From Streptomyces sp. SPB162 (GTDB lineage: Bacteria > Actinomycetota > Actinomycetes > Streptomycetales > Streptomycetaceae), in the NCBI RefSeq assembly GCF_029504575.1, contig NZ_JAQFII010000001.1:5277001-5341000 (forward strand): DNA of 64,000 nucleotides, in the 5' to 3' direction. Position 1 is the stretch's first letter; every line of letters starts with the position of its first letter. Of the stretch, positions 24,771-33,202 are shown piece after piece. Made by a program: the position numbers and the translations under genes. The notes under the pieces are model-generated. The model was not told where the DNA came from. It was given only the letters and a program-made list of their open reading frames with translations, and searched no databases.

Positions 24771-27539
24771 TCAGGCGGTAAGGGCCGTCAGGCGGCCGGC
24801 GGCCGGGAGGGACGTGCGGCGTGGTGCCGGGGCGCGCAGGCGCCAGATGCCCGGCCGGACCTCGAGGTCGGTGGGGTGACCGGACGCCGGGGCCGGGTCG
24901 CGCAGCGCGCGCAGGGCGCGGCGGGCGTAGGCCTCCAAGCGCCGGTCCTTGAGCGACGTGGCGAGGTCCAGGCACTGGGTGAACCGGGCGCGGGCGGCCT
25001 CCGGGCCCTCCGCCTCCCATGCGAGCAGGGCCAGCGCCCGCAGCGCGTCGTAGCGGCCGCGGGCCCGCGCCGGGGCGGCGAGGGCGGCCAGGGCCGGTTC
25101 GAGCAGCGCGGCGGCCGCGGACGTGTCGCCGTCGTCCAGATGGAGGTCGGCGAGGCCGACCAGGGCGCGGCCGAACTCATCCGCGTCGTCGCAGCGCAGG
25201 GCGGTGTCACGGGCCCGGGTGTACAGGTCGGTGGCTTCGGCGAGCCGGCGGTTCTGCCAGGCGAGGTCCCCCAGCGAACGCAGCATCCGGGCCTCGCCCG
25301 GCCGGTCGCCGCCGCGTCGGGCGGCGTCCAGCGCCAAGGTGTGGGTGGAGCGCCAGTCCGCCCAGGAGGCGTGCGCCTCCAGATAGCCGGTCATGGCGTC
25401 GACGAGGCGCAGCGCGGCGGACCACAACCCGGCGGCGTGTGCCGCGCCGACGGCGTGCACCAGGGCTGGCTGCTCCCGCGCGAACCACTCCTGCGGGTGG
25501 TCGGTGACCGGACCGGGGACCCCCACCGGTCCGGTCACCGGGCGCGGGGTGAGCGCCGCGTCGGCGCGTTCTGCGGCCCGGGTGTACGCGTCGCACATCC
25601 GCTCGGTGGCGGCGCGAGCCGACTCCGGGGTCTCCTCGGCGGCGAGGAGTTCGGTGGCGAGGATCCGCAGCAGCGGGTGGAAGTGGTAGCGGCCCTGGCG
25701 CGGGCCGTCGTGCACGGATGCCTCCAGCAGCCGCCCGTCGACCAGGTGCTCCACGACGCGGCCGGCCTCGCCCTCCTCCAGCCCGAGGACGGCGGCGGCC
25801 GCCCACAGCCCGAACGGGCCGGCGGGCAGCAGCCCCAGCAGGCGGAACGCGCGCTGGGCGGCGGGGGAGGAGTCCAGGTACGCGACCATCAGGGTGCCGC
25901 GGACGTCCAGATCGCCGAGTCGGAGCTCGGTGAGCCGGGAGCGTTCGTCGCGCAGCCGGGCGGCGAGCGAACCGGCGGTCCAGTGCGGCCGGGTGCGCAG
26001 CTGGGCGGCCGCGATGTGCACGGCGAGCGGCAGATGGCCGCAGAGCTCCACGATCTCGGCCGCCGCCGCGGGCTCCGCGGCCGCGGAGCCGGGCCCCGCC
26101 AGCGCGTCGAAGAGCAGCAGCGACTCGGCGGGGTCGAGGGCGTCCAGCACCACCGGGCGGACGCCGCCGAGCCCGGCGGGCAGCCGGCGCCCGGTGATGA
26201 GCGCGGTGGAGCCCGCGGTGGCGGGCAGCAGCGGGCGCAGCTGCGCCTCGGAGGTGGCGTTGTCCAGGACCAGCAGGATCCGCCGGTCGGTGAGCAGGTC
26301 GCGCAGCGCGTCCTGGAGGTCCTGCGCCTCGGCGGGCAGGACCACCTGCGTGCCCGCCCGGCGCAGCAGGCGGGTCAGCGCGTCCGCCGCTCCGAGCGGC
26401 CGTCCGGGGTCGGGTTCCAGGTCGAGGAAGATCCGACCGTCGGGGAAGGCGTCGGCGCTGTGGTGCGCGGCCTCGACGGCCAGCGCGGTCTTGCCGACGC
26501 CCGGCTTGCCGGTGATGGCGACGCTGGTCCCGGCCGGCGCGTCCCGCAGCAGTCGGCCGACCTCGGCGAGCACCGTGTCCCGGCCGGTGAACGAGCCGTC
26601 CGCGGCGGGCAGCGAGGTGACGGCGTGGAACTCCGTCCCGAACGCCCGCTCGGGAGCGGCGTGCGCCGGGGCTTCCGCGACCGCGGACCCGGACCCGGAC
26701 CCGGACCCGGACCCGGCGCCGCCGCCGTTGCCGCCCGCGCTCAGCAGCGCCGCGTCCCCGGCCAGGATGCGCCGGTGCAGCCGCTGCAGCCGGGGGCCGG
26801 GCTCGATGGCGAGTTCGTCGACGAGGGTGCGGCGCACCCGTCCGAAGGTGCGCAGCGCCTCCGCCTGCCGGCCGGTCCGGTACAGCGCCACCATCAGATG
26901 GGCGTGGAACTCCTCGCGCAGCGGGTGTTCCGAGGCCAGGGACTGCAGTTCGGCGACGAGCCCGCGGTGCCGGCCGAGCTGGAGGTCCGCGCGGACGCGC
27001 TGGTCGAGCGCCGTCATCCGCGCTTCGGTCAGCCGCACCGCCGCGCCGCCCAGCAGCGGGCCGTGCGGGGTGTCGGAGAGCAGCGGCCCGCGCCACATCG
27101 CGATGGCCCGCTGCTGCAGCTCCGCCGCGGACACGTAGTCCTCCGCCTCCAGGGCCTTGCGCCCGCGGGCGTGCAGCTCCTCGAACGTGGTCATGTCGAG
27201 CCGGCCGGGTTCCAGCCGCAGCAGGTAGCCGGGCGGACGGGTCAGCAGGGTGTCACGGCCGTGCTCCGGGTCGGCGGAGTGCAGCAGCTTGCGTAGTTGG
27301 GAGACGTAGACCTGGAGGGTGGTGGTCGCGGTGCGCGGCGGGTTGTCCTGCCACAGCTCGTCGATCAGGCTCTCGACCGACACCACCTCGTTCGCCCGCA
27401 CCAGCAGAGCGGCCAGCACGACGCGCAGTTTGGCGGCGCGCGGCGTGTAGGAGACGGCGGGTGTGGCGGCGCCGTCGGGGCCGGCCTGCGACCCGTCGCT
27501 CCCACCGATCTCCATCGGGCCCAGAATCCAGAATCTCAT
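24771..27539 (-). CDS. SARP-family regulator (AfsR-type, BTAD + NB-ARC + TPR)
   Basis: 922 residues. N-terminal OmpR-like winged helix (KLRVVLAALLVRANEVVSVE, LIDELW, TLQVYVSQLRKLL), then a BTAD (LRLEPGRLDMTTFEELHARG, EEFHAHLMVALYRTGRQAEA). A Gly-Ser repeat linker from a short tandem DNA repeat near 26690-26720 leads to an NB-ARC ATPase (ITGKPGVGKTALAVEAAHHS) and a TPR-like C-terminus. SARPs bind direct repeats next to -35 elements and activate biosynthetic operons, which makes this a candidate for recognising the phased AGGGG(G)T repeats in the PKS cluster. Confidence 0.9.
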   Translation of the reverse strand: MRFWILGPMEIGGSDGSQAGPDGAATPAVSYTPRAAKLRVVLAALLVRANEVVSVESLIDELWQDNPPRTATTTLQVYVSQLRKLLHSADPEHGRDTLLTRPPGYLLRLEPGRLDMTTFEELHARGRKALEAEDYVSAAELQQRAIAMWRGPLLSDTPHGPLLGGAAVRLTEARMTALDQRVRADLQLGRHRGLVAELQSLASEHPLREEFHAHLMVALYRTGRQAEALRTFGRVRRTLVDELAIEPGPRLQRLHRRILAGDAALLSAGGNGGGAGSGSGSGSGSAVAEAPAHAAPERAFGTEFHAVTSLPAADGSFTGRDTVLAEVGRLLRDAPAGTSVAITGKPGVGKTALAVEAAHHSADAFPDGRIFLDLEPDPGRPLGAADALTRLLRRAGTQVVLPAEAQDLQDALRDLLTDRRILLVLDNATSEAQLRPLLPATAGSTALITGRRLPAGLGGVRPVVLDALDPAESLLLFDALAGPGSAAAEPAAAAEIVELCGHLPLAVHIAAAQLRTRPHWTAGSLAARLRDERSRLTELRLGDLDVRGTLMVAYLDSSPAAQRAFRLLGLLPAGPFGLWAAAAVLGLEEGEAGRVVEHLVDGRLLEASVHDGPRQGRYHFHPLLRILATELLAAEETPESARAATERMCDAYTRAAERADAALTPRPVTGPVGVPGPVTDHPQEWFAREQPALVHAVGAAHAAGLWSAALRLVDAMTGYLEAHASWADWRSTHTLALDAARRGGDRPGEARMLRSLGDLAWQNRRLAEATDLYTRARDTALRCDDADEFGRALVGLADLHLDDGDTSAAAALLEPALAALAAPARARGRYDALRALALLAWEAEGPEAARARFTQCLDLATSLKDRRLEAYARRALRALRDPAPASGHPTDLEVRPGIWRLRAPAPRRTSLPAAGRLTALTA

Positions 27540-27619
27540 CGCGTTACCCCCGTCCCGCTCTGCGTGCTCGCGTGCATGGTCCTGCGTCGTACGTACTCGG
27601 CACCTTCGGTGGCGCCGGG

Positions 27620-28621
27620 TCAGAAGTCCTGCACCACGGTGGTCCTGGCCTCCGCCACGGCGCGCCGCCGCTGCGTGACCGTCAGCGTGACCGGCACGGC
27701 CGGCCGGCCGTACTCGTCCCGGCCGAGCGCCCCGGGCACCGCCGTGCACCGCAGCGGCAGTCCCGGCTCCGCGTAGCTGCGGAAGTGCACCTCGGACGAG
27801 GCCGGCGTGCTGCGTGCGGGGGCGAGCCCGAAGGCGCGGCCGGCCGCGAGCAGCGAGGTCTGGCGCACCGACTCCAGCAGGTGCGTTCCCGACAGGTGGC
27901 CGCCCTCCGGAGCGAAGACCGGGTTCGGGTTGTCGGTCAGCACCCACGTCGTCAGCCGGCCGCGCGAGGACTCGGACGGCTCGCTGACCACGACGTTCGA
28001 GACCGAGGAGCGCCCGACCTCGGCCGGGTCCACCGGCCGGAGCGCCCCGTTCGGGGCGTCGTCGAGCTCCGGCGCGGCGCGCAGCGCCTGGCGGTTGTGG
28101 GCCAGGTGGTTGCGGTGCAGCTGCGGCATGAGGAAGACCAGCCCCGCGGTGCCGGTGCAGCACGGCATGTCGTTGATCCGCACCTCGATGTGGAAGTCGA
28201 GGCCGCGCGGCACTCCGTTCATCGCGTTCGCGGGCTTCGCCCTGATGTTCGTCGTCATCCGCGCCGCGCCCGACTCCGTCGAGTCGGCGAAGTCCGTGCG
28301 CCAGGCGCGCAGTTCGGTGAGGTTGAGGTGGAAGCCGTAGAAGAGACCCGGCCGGTCCTGCGGCACCCCGAAGTAGCGGTGCCCGACGAACTCGCCGATC
28401 TCCCGGATCGTCTCCGTGACGATCTGCGCGTCGTGGAAGTGGCCGGGACCGTCGTTGAACAGCGGATGCGCCCGCGGCAGCTCCCCGGCCAGGACGAAGT
28501 GCTCCTCGCCGACGCTCGGGGCGTCCAGCAGGTAGTGGTCCCACGACGGCGGGCAGTGGATCAGGTGGCGGGTGCCGTTGCCGAGTGCCAGTTCAGCGGT
28601 GGCGGCGCTTTCTACTGTCAT
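27620..28621 (-). CDS. AfsA-family gamma-butyrolactone/butenolide biosynthesis protein
   Basis: 333 residues with two AfsA-type hotdog regions. The first carries EEHFVLAGELPRAHPLFND and VTETIREIGEFVGHRYFGVP. The second has HLLESVRQTSLLAAGRAF and ASSEVHFRSYAEPGLPLRC. AfsA condenses a beta-ketoacyl-ACP with dihydroxyacetone phosphate on the way to A-factor-type autoregulators. ATG 28621 follows AAGGAGACGCC. No ArpA-type TetR receptor is present in the window, so the signal would be read elsewhere or by a different receptor. Confidence 0.82.
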   Translation of the reverse strand: MTVESAATAELALGNGTRHLIHCPPSWDHYLLDAPSVGEEHFVLAGELPRAHPLFNDGPGHFHDAQIVTETIREIGEFVGHRYFGVPQDRPGLFYGFHLNLTELRAWRTDFADSTESGAARMTTNIRAKPANAMNGVPRGLDFHIEVRINDMPCCTGTAGLVFLMPQLHRNHLAHNRQALRAAPELDDAPNGALRPVDPAEVGRSSVSNVVVSEPSESSRGRLTTWVLTDNPNPVFAPEGGHLSGTHLLESVRQTSLLAAGRAFGLAPARSTPASSEVHFRSYAEPGLPLRCTAVPGALGRDEYGRPAVPVTLTVTQRRRAVAEARTTVVQDF

Positions 28622-28947
28622 GGCGTCTCCTTGGTCCGGCGTCTTCCCCGCGGATGCGGCGTCGTCGGGAGTCTCCTCGTCCAAGGTTCCGGAGCCAGGG
28701 GGGTCCGGGCCAGCCGGGAGCGGTGGCAGCAAGCTGCACGGCCGGAACTCCGCCCCCGTCGGGCCTCCGGTGAGGCTTTAGCGAAGCCCATGAGGTCAGG
28801 GGCACGCTCGTACCGCTGCCCCCGCTCCCTTACTCCCCCGCAGGGGAGCCCTGGGCGCCCGCGAGCCCCGCCCCCGGGTCTTCCCCCGGACCCCTGGGCG
28901 GGGCCTTCGCCAGGACCCCGCCGCCCGCTACAGGTGGCGGCCGCCCG
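28622..28947. other. Intergenic region between the AfsA-like gene and LuxR regulator
   Basis: 326 bp with no convincing gene. It holds a terminator-like hairpin (28865-28904), part of a tandem repeat at its right end, and by position the AfsA-like gene's promoter. No AGGGG(G)T repeat array is seen on the - strand. Confidence 0.6.
28865..28904 (-). terminator. GC-rich hairpin after the LuxR gene
   Basis: GCCCCGCCC (28865-28873) pairs perfectly with GGGCGGGGC (28896-28904), with further CCGGG/CCCGG pairing in the loop. It lies about 45 nt after the stop of the - strand LuxR gene. There is no T-run, as is common in actinomycete terminators. Confidence 0.5.
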
Positions 28948-28960
28948 CTACAGGTGGCGA
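28921..28960. repeat. 20-bp tandem duplication at the LuxR gene 3' end
   Basis: Two copies of CCGCCCGCTACAGGTGGCGG (the second ends in A) lie head to tail. The right copy contains the LuxR stop codon, and the left copy repeats it just downstream. The duplication left the protein's GGRHL ending unchanged. Confidence 0.8.
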
Positions 28961-30375
28961 CCGCCGCGCCCCACCAGATGGGCGACCTGGGTACGGGAGA
29001 CGACCCCCAGCTTCTTGAAGATCCGGCTCAGATACGTCTCCACGGTCTTGGGGCTGAGCTGCATCCGGCCCGCGATCTGCTGGTTGGTGAAGCCCGCGCT
29101 GACCAGCACGGCGACCTGGACCTCCCGGCGGCTGAGCGACGCCAGTTCGACGGCGCCCGGCCCGTCCGGAAGGCCGGCCGTCAGGGGTTCCCCATCCATC
29201 GCGTCCGCCATCGCGGACTGCGGCACCGCGGCGGTGGGCGCCGCCGCCCGCACCGCGCGCCCCTGGGCGCCGTACCGCCAGCCCGCGTCGGTGGCGCGCA
29301 GGACGAGGCCCGCGACGGCCGGGTGCCGGAAGCGGAAACGGCGCAGGTGGCCGTCGGGGCGGATGAGGCCCTCGCTCTGCAGGTCGTCGACTGCACCGAG
29401 CACCCGTTCCAGCGGCAGTTCCGCCACCTCGGCGACGGGGCCGGGAGTGAACGGGTCGCCGAGCACGGCGGCGGCGCAGGCGGTCCGCCAGGCCTCCGGG
29501 GACAGCGCGCGGAAGTCCACGGACGCGGCGTCGGGGTTGACCGGCAGCCGGCCCGCGTCGCGCAGGGCGTGCAGCAGTCCGGGCACCCCGGCCGCGTCGC
29601 GCAGCAGCAGCTGGCGCCGGATCGGGTCGAGGCCGGCCGGTAGCAGCGCGGCGGCATCCCGCTCGGCGAGCGGGACGATGTCGAGGTGCCGCCACGACGG
29701 GACGGCGCCGTGGGCCCGCAGGGAGCGCAGCGACGAGAGGTGGCGGGCGGTGGGGGAGTCGCGGAAGGCGAGCGCGATGAGCACGGGCGCCTCGGGCGGA
29801 TGCCGGACCAGGTGGTCCAGGAGCTGCAGCGACAGCGGATCGGCGCGGTGCACGTCGTCGAGGACGAGCAGCAGCCCGTCCGTGCCCGCCGCCCGCCCGA
29901 TCAGCGCGCGCATCGCGCGGAGCAGCCAGTACGCGTCCGGGTCGGCCGGAGCGGGCGCGGGCGGCTCCCGGCGCCCCGCGGCCAGTGCGGGGAAGACCCC
30001 GGCGAGCCGGTCCGCCTCCCGGGGGCCCAGCCGCGCTGCCAGGCCGGGGCCGATGCGCGCCAGCCGGTCGTCGAGCGCGTCGACGAACACCTCGAAGGGC
30101 ACGGACCCGCCGAGCCGTCCGGCCCGTCCGGCGGCCACCGTCCAGCCGTCCTCGCGCGCCACCGCGATCAGCTCCGCCAGCAGCCGCGACTTGCCGACCC
30201 ACGGCTCACCGGCCAGCGAGACGATCCGCGCCGACGTCCGGGCGAGCCGCAACGACTCCTCCAGCACCAGCAGTTCGTTCCGGCGGCCAACCGGCGCGGA
30301 ACCGGTGGTCTGCGACAGGACGGTCTCCACAGGCGGCACGTCGTCCTCGCTGTCCTCGGCGGGCCCCGGGGTCAC
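28948..30375 (-). CDS. LuxR-family ATPase regulator
   Basis: 475 residues from GTG 30375. N-terminal AAA-type ATPase with Walker A SLAGEPWVGKSRLLAEL and Walker B LLLVLDDVHRADPLS, a shorter middle than a full LAL, then the HTH (SRREVQVAVLVSAGFTNQQI, SPKTVETYLSRIFKKLGVVS). It is half the size of the LAL at 14092, so the TPR section is largely missing. It is divergent from the MFS gene, with a GGGAAATCCC box between them. Upstream in-frame sequence to 30603 does not look like part of the ATPase, hence the GTG choice. Confidence 0.78.
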   Translation of the reverse strand: MTPGPAEDSEDDVPPVETVLSQTTGSAPVGRRNELLVLEESLRLARTSARIVSLAGEPWVGKSRLLAELIAVAREDGWTVAAGRAGRLGGSVPFEVFVDALDDRLARIGPGLAARLGPREADRLAGVFPALAAGRREPPAPAPADPDAYWLLRAMRALIGRAAGTDGLLLVLDDVHRADPLSLQLLDHLVRHPPEAPVLIALAFRDSPTARHLSSLRSLRAHGAVPSWRHLDIVPLAERDAAALLPAGLDPIRRQLLLRDAAGVPGLLHALRDAGRLPVNPDAASVDFRALSPEAWRTACAAAVLGDPFTPGPVAEVAELPLERVLGAVDDLQSEGLIRPDGHLRRFRFRHPAVAGLVLRATDAGWRYGAQGRAVRAAAPTAAVPQSAMADAMDGEPLTAGLPDGPGAVELASLSRREVQVAVLVSAGFTNQQIAGRMQLSPKTVETYLSRIFKKLGVVSRTQVAHLVGRGGRHL

Positions 30376-30470
30376 GGCTCTCGGCTCCCGGCCCTCGCAG
30401 CGTGCCCGCACCCGGGCGCGCGGCCAAGAGCGTTCCCCTGTCCGGAAGCTGCACGACAGGAAGTGGCACG

Positions 30471-30486
30471 TGGGGGAAATCCCTGA
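30471..30486. promoter_or_regulatory. Palindromic box resembling a PAS-LuxR operator
   Basis: TGGGGGAAATCCCTGA contains GGGAAATCCC, which fits the core GGGAWWTCCC of the PimM-type consensus CTVGGGAWWTCCCBAG, although the outer bases deviate. It lies in the divergent gap between the LuxR regulator and the MFS transporter. Confidence 0.35.
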
Positions 30487-30579
30487 CTTACGCCGAGGCG
30501 GCGTGTTGGTCAGGCTCGGGGACAAGTGGGCCCGGCGGCACCCCGCCACGTCCCACCCCCAATGTCGGAGGAGCACGTC

Positions 30580-31946
30580 ATGACGGCCGTCGAACCCGAA
30601 CAAGCTGTCCTGCCGCCGCGGCCCCGCCCGCAGGCCGCGCCCGCCGTACCGGGCGCGCGCCTGCGCTTCGGCTACGCCTCGGGATCGCTGGTCACGGGCA
30701 CCTTCAACACCCTGCCCGGCCTCCTGCTGCTGCCCTACCTGACCGACACCCTCGGCATCGGAGCCGCCCTGGCCGGCACGGGGTGGTACTGCTCCCCAAG
30801 GTGTGGGACGCCGTACTCAACCCGCTGGTCGGCCGGGCGAGCGACCGCACCCGCACGCGCTGGGGCGCGCGCCGGCCCTACGTGCTGCTCGGCGGTCTCG
30901 CCGCGGCCCTGACGTTCGCGCTGATGTTCTCCGGAGTGGCCGCCGGTACGGCGGGCGCCTGGTTCACCGGCGCCGGATTCCTGCTCTCCGCGACGGCCTT
31001 CGCCTTCTTCCAGGTGCCGTACGCGGCCATGCCCGCCGAGATCACCACCCGGCGCCAGGACCAACTGCGCCTGGTCGGCGGCCGGGTGGCCGTCATCGGG
31101 GTCGCCGCCCTGATCGCGGGCGCCGCGGGCCCCGCCATCGCGGACGCCGGCGGCGGGGGCATCCCCGGACACCGCTGGGTCGGCCTGTTCGGCGCGCTCG
31201 TCATCGCCGCCGGCGCGGTCGGCGCCTTCCTCGGCACCGCGGGAACCCGCGGCGACCGGGTCCTGGAGAGCGAGCCGAGCCTGCGCCGCCAGTTCGCCGT
31301 GGCCCGCGCCAACGCCCCGTTCATGGCCCTGCTGCGCTGCGGCGTCGTCCAGTCGCTCGCCACCGGCTTCATGCTCGTCGGGGCGCCGTACTTCACCGAC
31401 CACGTGCTGCACGACTCCGACGCCACCGGGCTGGTCGTCGCCGCCTTCGTCCTGCCGAACCTGCTCACCGTCAACCTCTGGTCGCGGCTCGCCGCCCGGA
31501 TCGGCAACCGCCGGGGATACACCACCGCCTGCGGGCTCTTCATCGCCGGCTGCGTCCTGCTGCTCGCCTCGCCGGACCTGCCGCTCGCCGTGGTCGCCGT
31601 CGCCATCGCCCTTGCCGGCACCGGGCACGCCGGCCAGCTGCTCTTCCTGTACGCGATGCTCACCGACCGCACCACCCACGACACCGAACGCACCGGCCGC
31701 CGCCAGGCCGGTGTCTTCTCCGGCGTCTTCACCACCGGCGAAATGCTCGGCCTCGCCCTGGCGCCCTTCCTCTACGGGCTGGTCCTGCAGGTCTTCGGTT
31801 ACGCGTCCTCCACCGGCGACTCCGTCCCGCAGAGCTCCACGGCGGAGTCGGGCGTGCTGCTCGGCTTCACCCTGCTGCCCGTTCTCGCGACCGCCGCCGC
31901 CCTGACGCTGCTGCGCGGCTACGACCGGCTGGTCGCGGCCGGCTGA
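30580..31946 (+). CDS. MFS transporter (GPH-like), apparent frameshift
   Basis: About 455 residues and around 12 hydrophobic segments when repaired. ATG 30580 follows CGGAGGAGCACGTC. The first frame gives LRFGYASGSLVTGTFNTLPG up to ALAGTG; the next frame continues VVLLPKVWDAVLNPLVGRAS and DRTRTRWGARRPYVLLGG, the hallmark of glycoside-pentoside-hexuronide/cation symporter-like MFS proteins. One G is missing from the ggggtgg run near 30791. The gene probably exports a pathway product or imports a sugar; position in the cluster favours export. It is convergent with the HypE-like gene 18 bp away. Confidence 0.75.
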
Positions 31947-31964
31947 CCCGTCACGTCCGCCCGT

Positions 31965-32972
31965 TCAGCGCAGTCGCGGTGGTTCCGCGCTGCCGGGCGG
32001 CACCCCGGCGGGCAGCCGGTGGACCGGCCCGTCGGGCGAGCGGAGCTCGACGGCCCCCGCGGTGTCGTCGGTGACCGTGCCGACGATCGCGGCCTGGCGG
32101 CCGTACGGGTGGGAGCGCAGCGCGCCGAGGACCGCGTCGGCCGCCGCCGGCGGCGCGAACAGGCACAGGGAGCCGGCGTTCGCGGCGTGCAGCGGCGACA
32201 GGCCGAGGAGTTCGAAAGCGGGCCGGGCCTCGTACTGGACCGGCAGCGCGGCCTCCTCGATCCGGAGCGTCAGGCCGCGGGCCGCCGCGCAGGCGCGCAG
32301 CGTCGCGGCGAGGCCGCCCGTGGTGATCGGGGCGGCGGCCCGGACCGCGTCCGGCGGCAGCCCGTTCAGCAGGGAGGTCAGCGGGGCACAGTCGCTGGGC
32401 ACATGGTGCTCGAAGCCGAGTCCGGCGCGCAGCGACAGCAGATGGACGGCGTGGTTGCCGAGCGGCGCGGTCACCAGGACGCGGTCGCCCGGCCGGACAC
32501 CGCTCAGCGCCAGGGGCGGGCGGCGGTGGACCCCGATGCCGGTCGTGGTGACGAACAGCTGGTCGGCGTCGCCCGCCCGCACCACACGGGTGTCGACGGC
32601 GGCGATGGCGATCCCGGCCTCGTGGGCGGTGTCGCGGATGGACTCCGTCATCCGCCGCAGGAGTTGCAGCGGCGTCCCGGCCTCGACGATCAGCCCGAGC
32701 GAGAGGGCGTACGGGTCGGCTCCGGTCGCGATGAGCACGTTGACGGTGCCGGCGACCGCGAGCCGGCCGAGGTCGCCGTTGCCGAAGAACGGCGGGTCGA
32801 CGACGTAGCAGCCGGTGCGGACGGCGAGCGGCTCGCCGCACGGCGGCGGAGTTCCGCCGGGCGCGAGGCCCGGTCCGAGGACGTCCAGGACCAGGTCCGT
32901 CAGCCGCCGCGGGCCGGTTCCCGAGTCGTCGGCGAGCGCGACCTGTCCGACGGGCCAGGAATTCACATCCAT
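31965..32972 (-). CDS. HypE-like (PurM-fold) protein lacking the C-terminal Cys
   Basis: 335 residues, the normal HypE length. HypE uses ATP to dehydrate a carboxamide on its own C-terminal Cys to a thiocyanate for [NiFe]-hydrogenase maturation. Family blocks are clear: GNGDLGRLAVAGTVN, YALSLGLIVEAGTPLQLL, LFVTTTGIGVHRR, PSDCAPLTSLL and ELLGLSPLHAANAG. However, the end reads EPPRLR rather than PRIC, the GTVND Asp is Val (GTVNVL), and the DPTRGGLA motif reads APITTGGLA. No hydrogenase or other hyp gene is nearby. It is divergent from the amidase operon, so a role on a different amide or carbamoyl substrate in that pathway, or loss of catalysis, is more likely than hydrogenase maturation. ATG 32972 is chosen; a TTG 6 nt upstream is possible. 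Confidence 0.75.
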   Translation of the reverse strand: MDVNSWPVGQVALADDSGTGPRRLTDLVLDVLGPGLAPGGTPPPCGEPLAVRTGCYVVDPPFFGNGDLGRLAVAGTVNVLIATGADPYALSLGLIVEAGTPLQLLRRMTESIRDTAHEAGIAIAAVDTRVVRAGDADQLFVTTTGIGVHRRPPLALSGVRPGDRVLVTAPLGNHAVHLLSLRAGLGFEHHVPSDCAPLTSLLNGLPPDAVRAAAPITTGGLAATLRACAAARGLTLRIEEAALPVQYEARPAFELLGLSPLHAANAGSLCLFAPPAAADAVLGALRSHPYGRQAAIVGTVTDDTAGAVELRSPDGPVHRLPAGVPPGSAEPPRLR

Positions 32973-33096
32973 TATCAAGGAAGGCTCCCCCGTGAACCGG
33001 CCGGAAAGGCCATTTCGAGCCCGGACGGGCACGGTCGCACCCTGTTCCCTCCGGACGTGTTCACGGTAGTCGGGGGAAGTTCTGACAGCAGGTCGA

Positions 33097-33154
33097 CAGG
33101 GGGTGATAGGGGGTGGGAAAGGGGGTCTGGACCACAATTCCCCATACCTAGAAT
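33097..33154 (+). promoter_or_regulatory. Promoter of the amidase-thioesterase operon with three phased repeats
   Basis: CAGGGGGT (33097-33104), TAGGGGGT (33107-33114) and AAGGGGGT (33119-33126) end 10 and 12 nt apart. After 22 nt comes TAGAAT (33149-33154), a good -10. There is no recognisable -35, as expected for an activator-dependent promoter. The -10 starts 54 nt before the amidase ATG. Confidence 0.65.
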
Positions 33155-33202
33155 CGGAGTCCGTATTAGCGGGGATTTCCGCCGAGGACAGGATGGACGG
33201 GA

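Noticed and set aside
31965-32972. Hydrogenase maturation locus
   Set aside because: Only a HypE-like gene is present, without HypA-F partners or hydrogenase subunits, and its catalytic C-terminus is missing.
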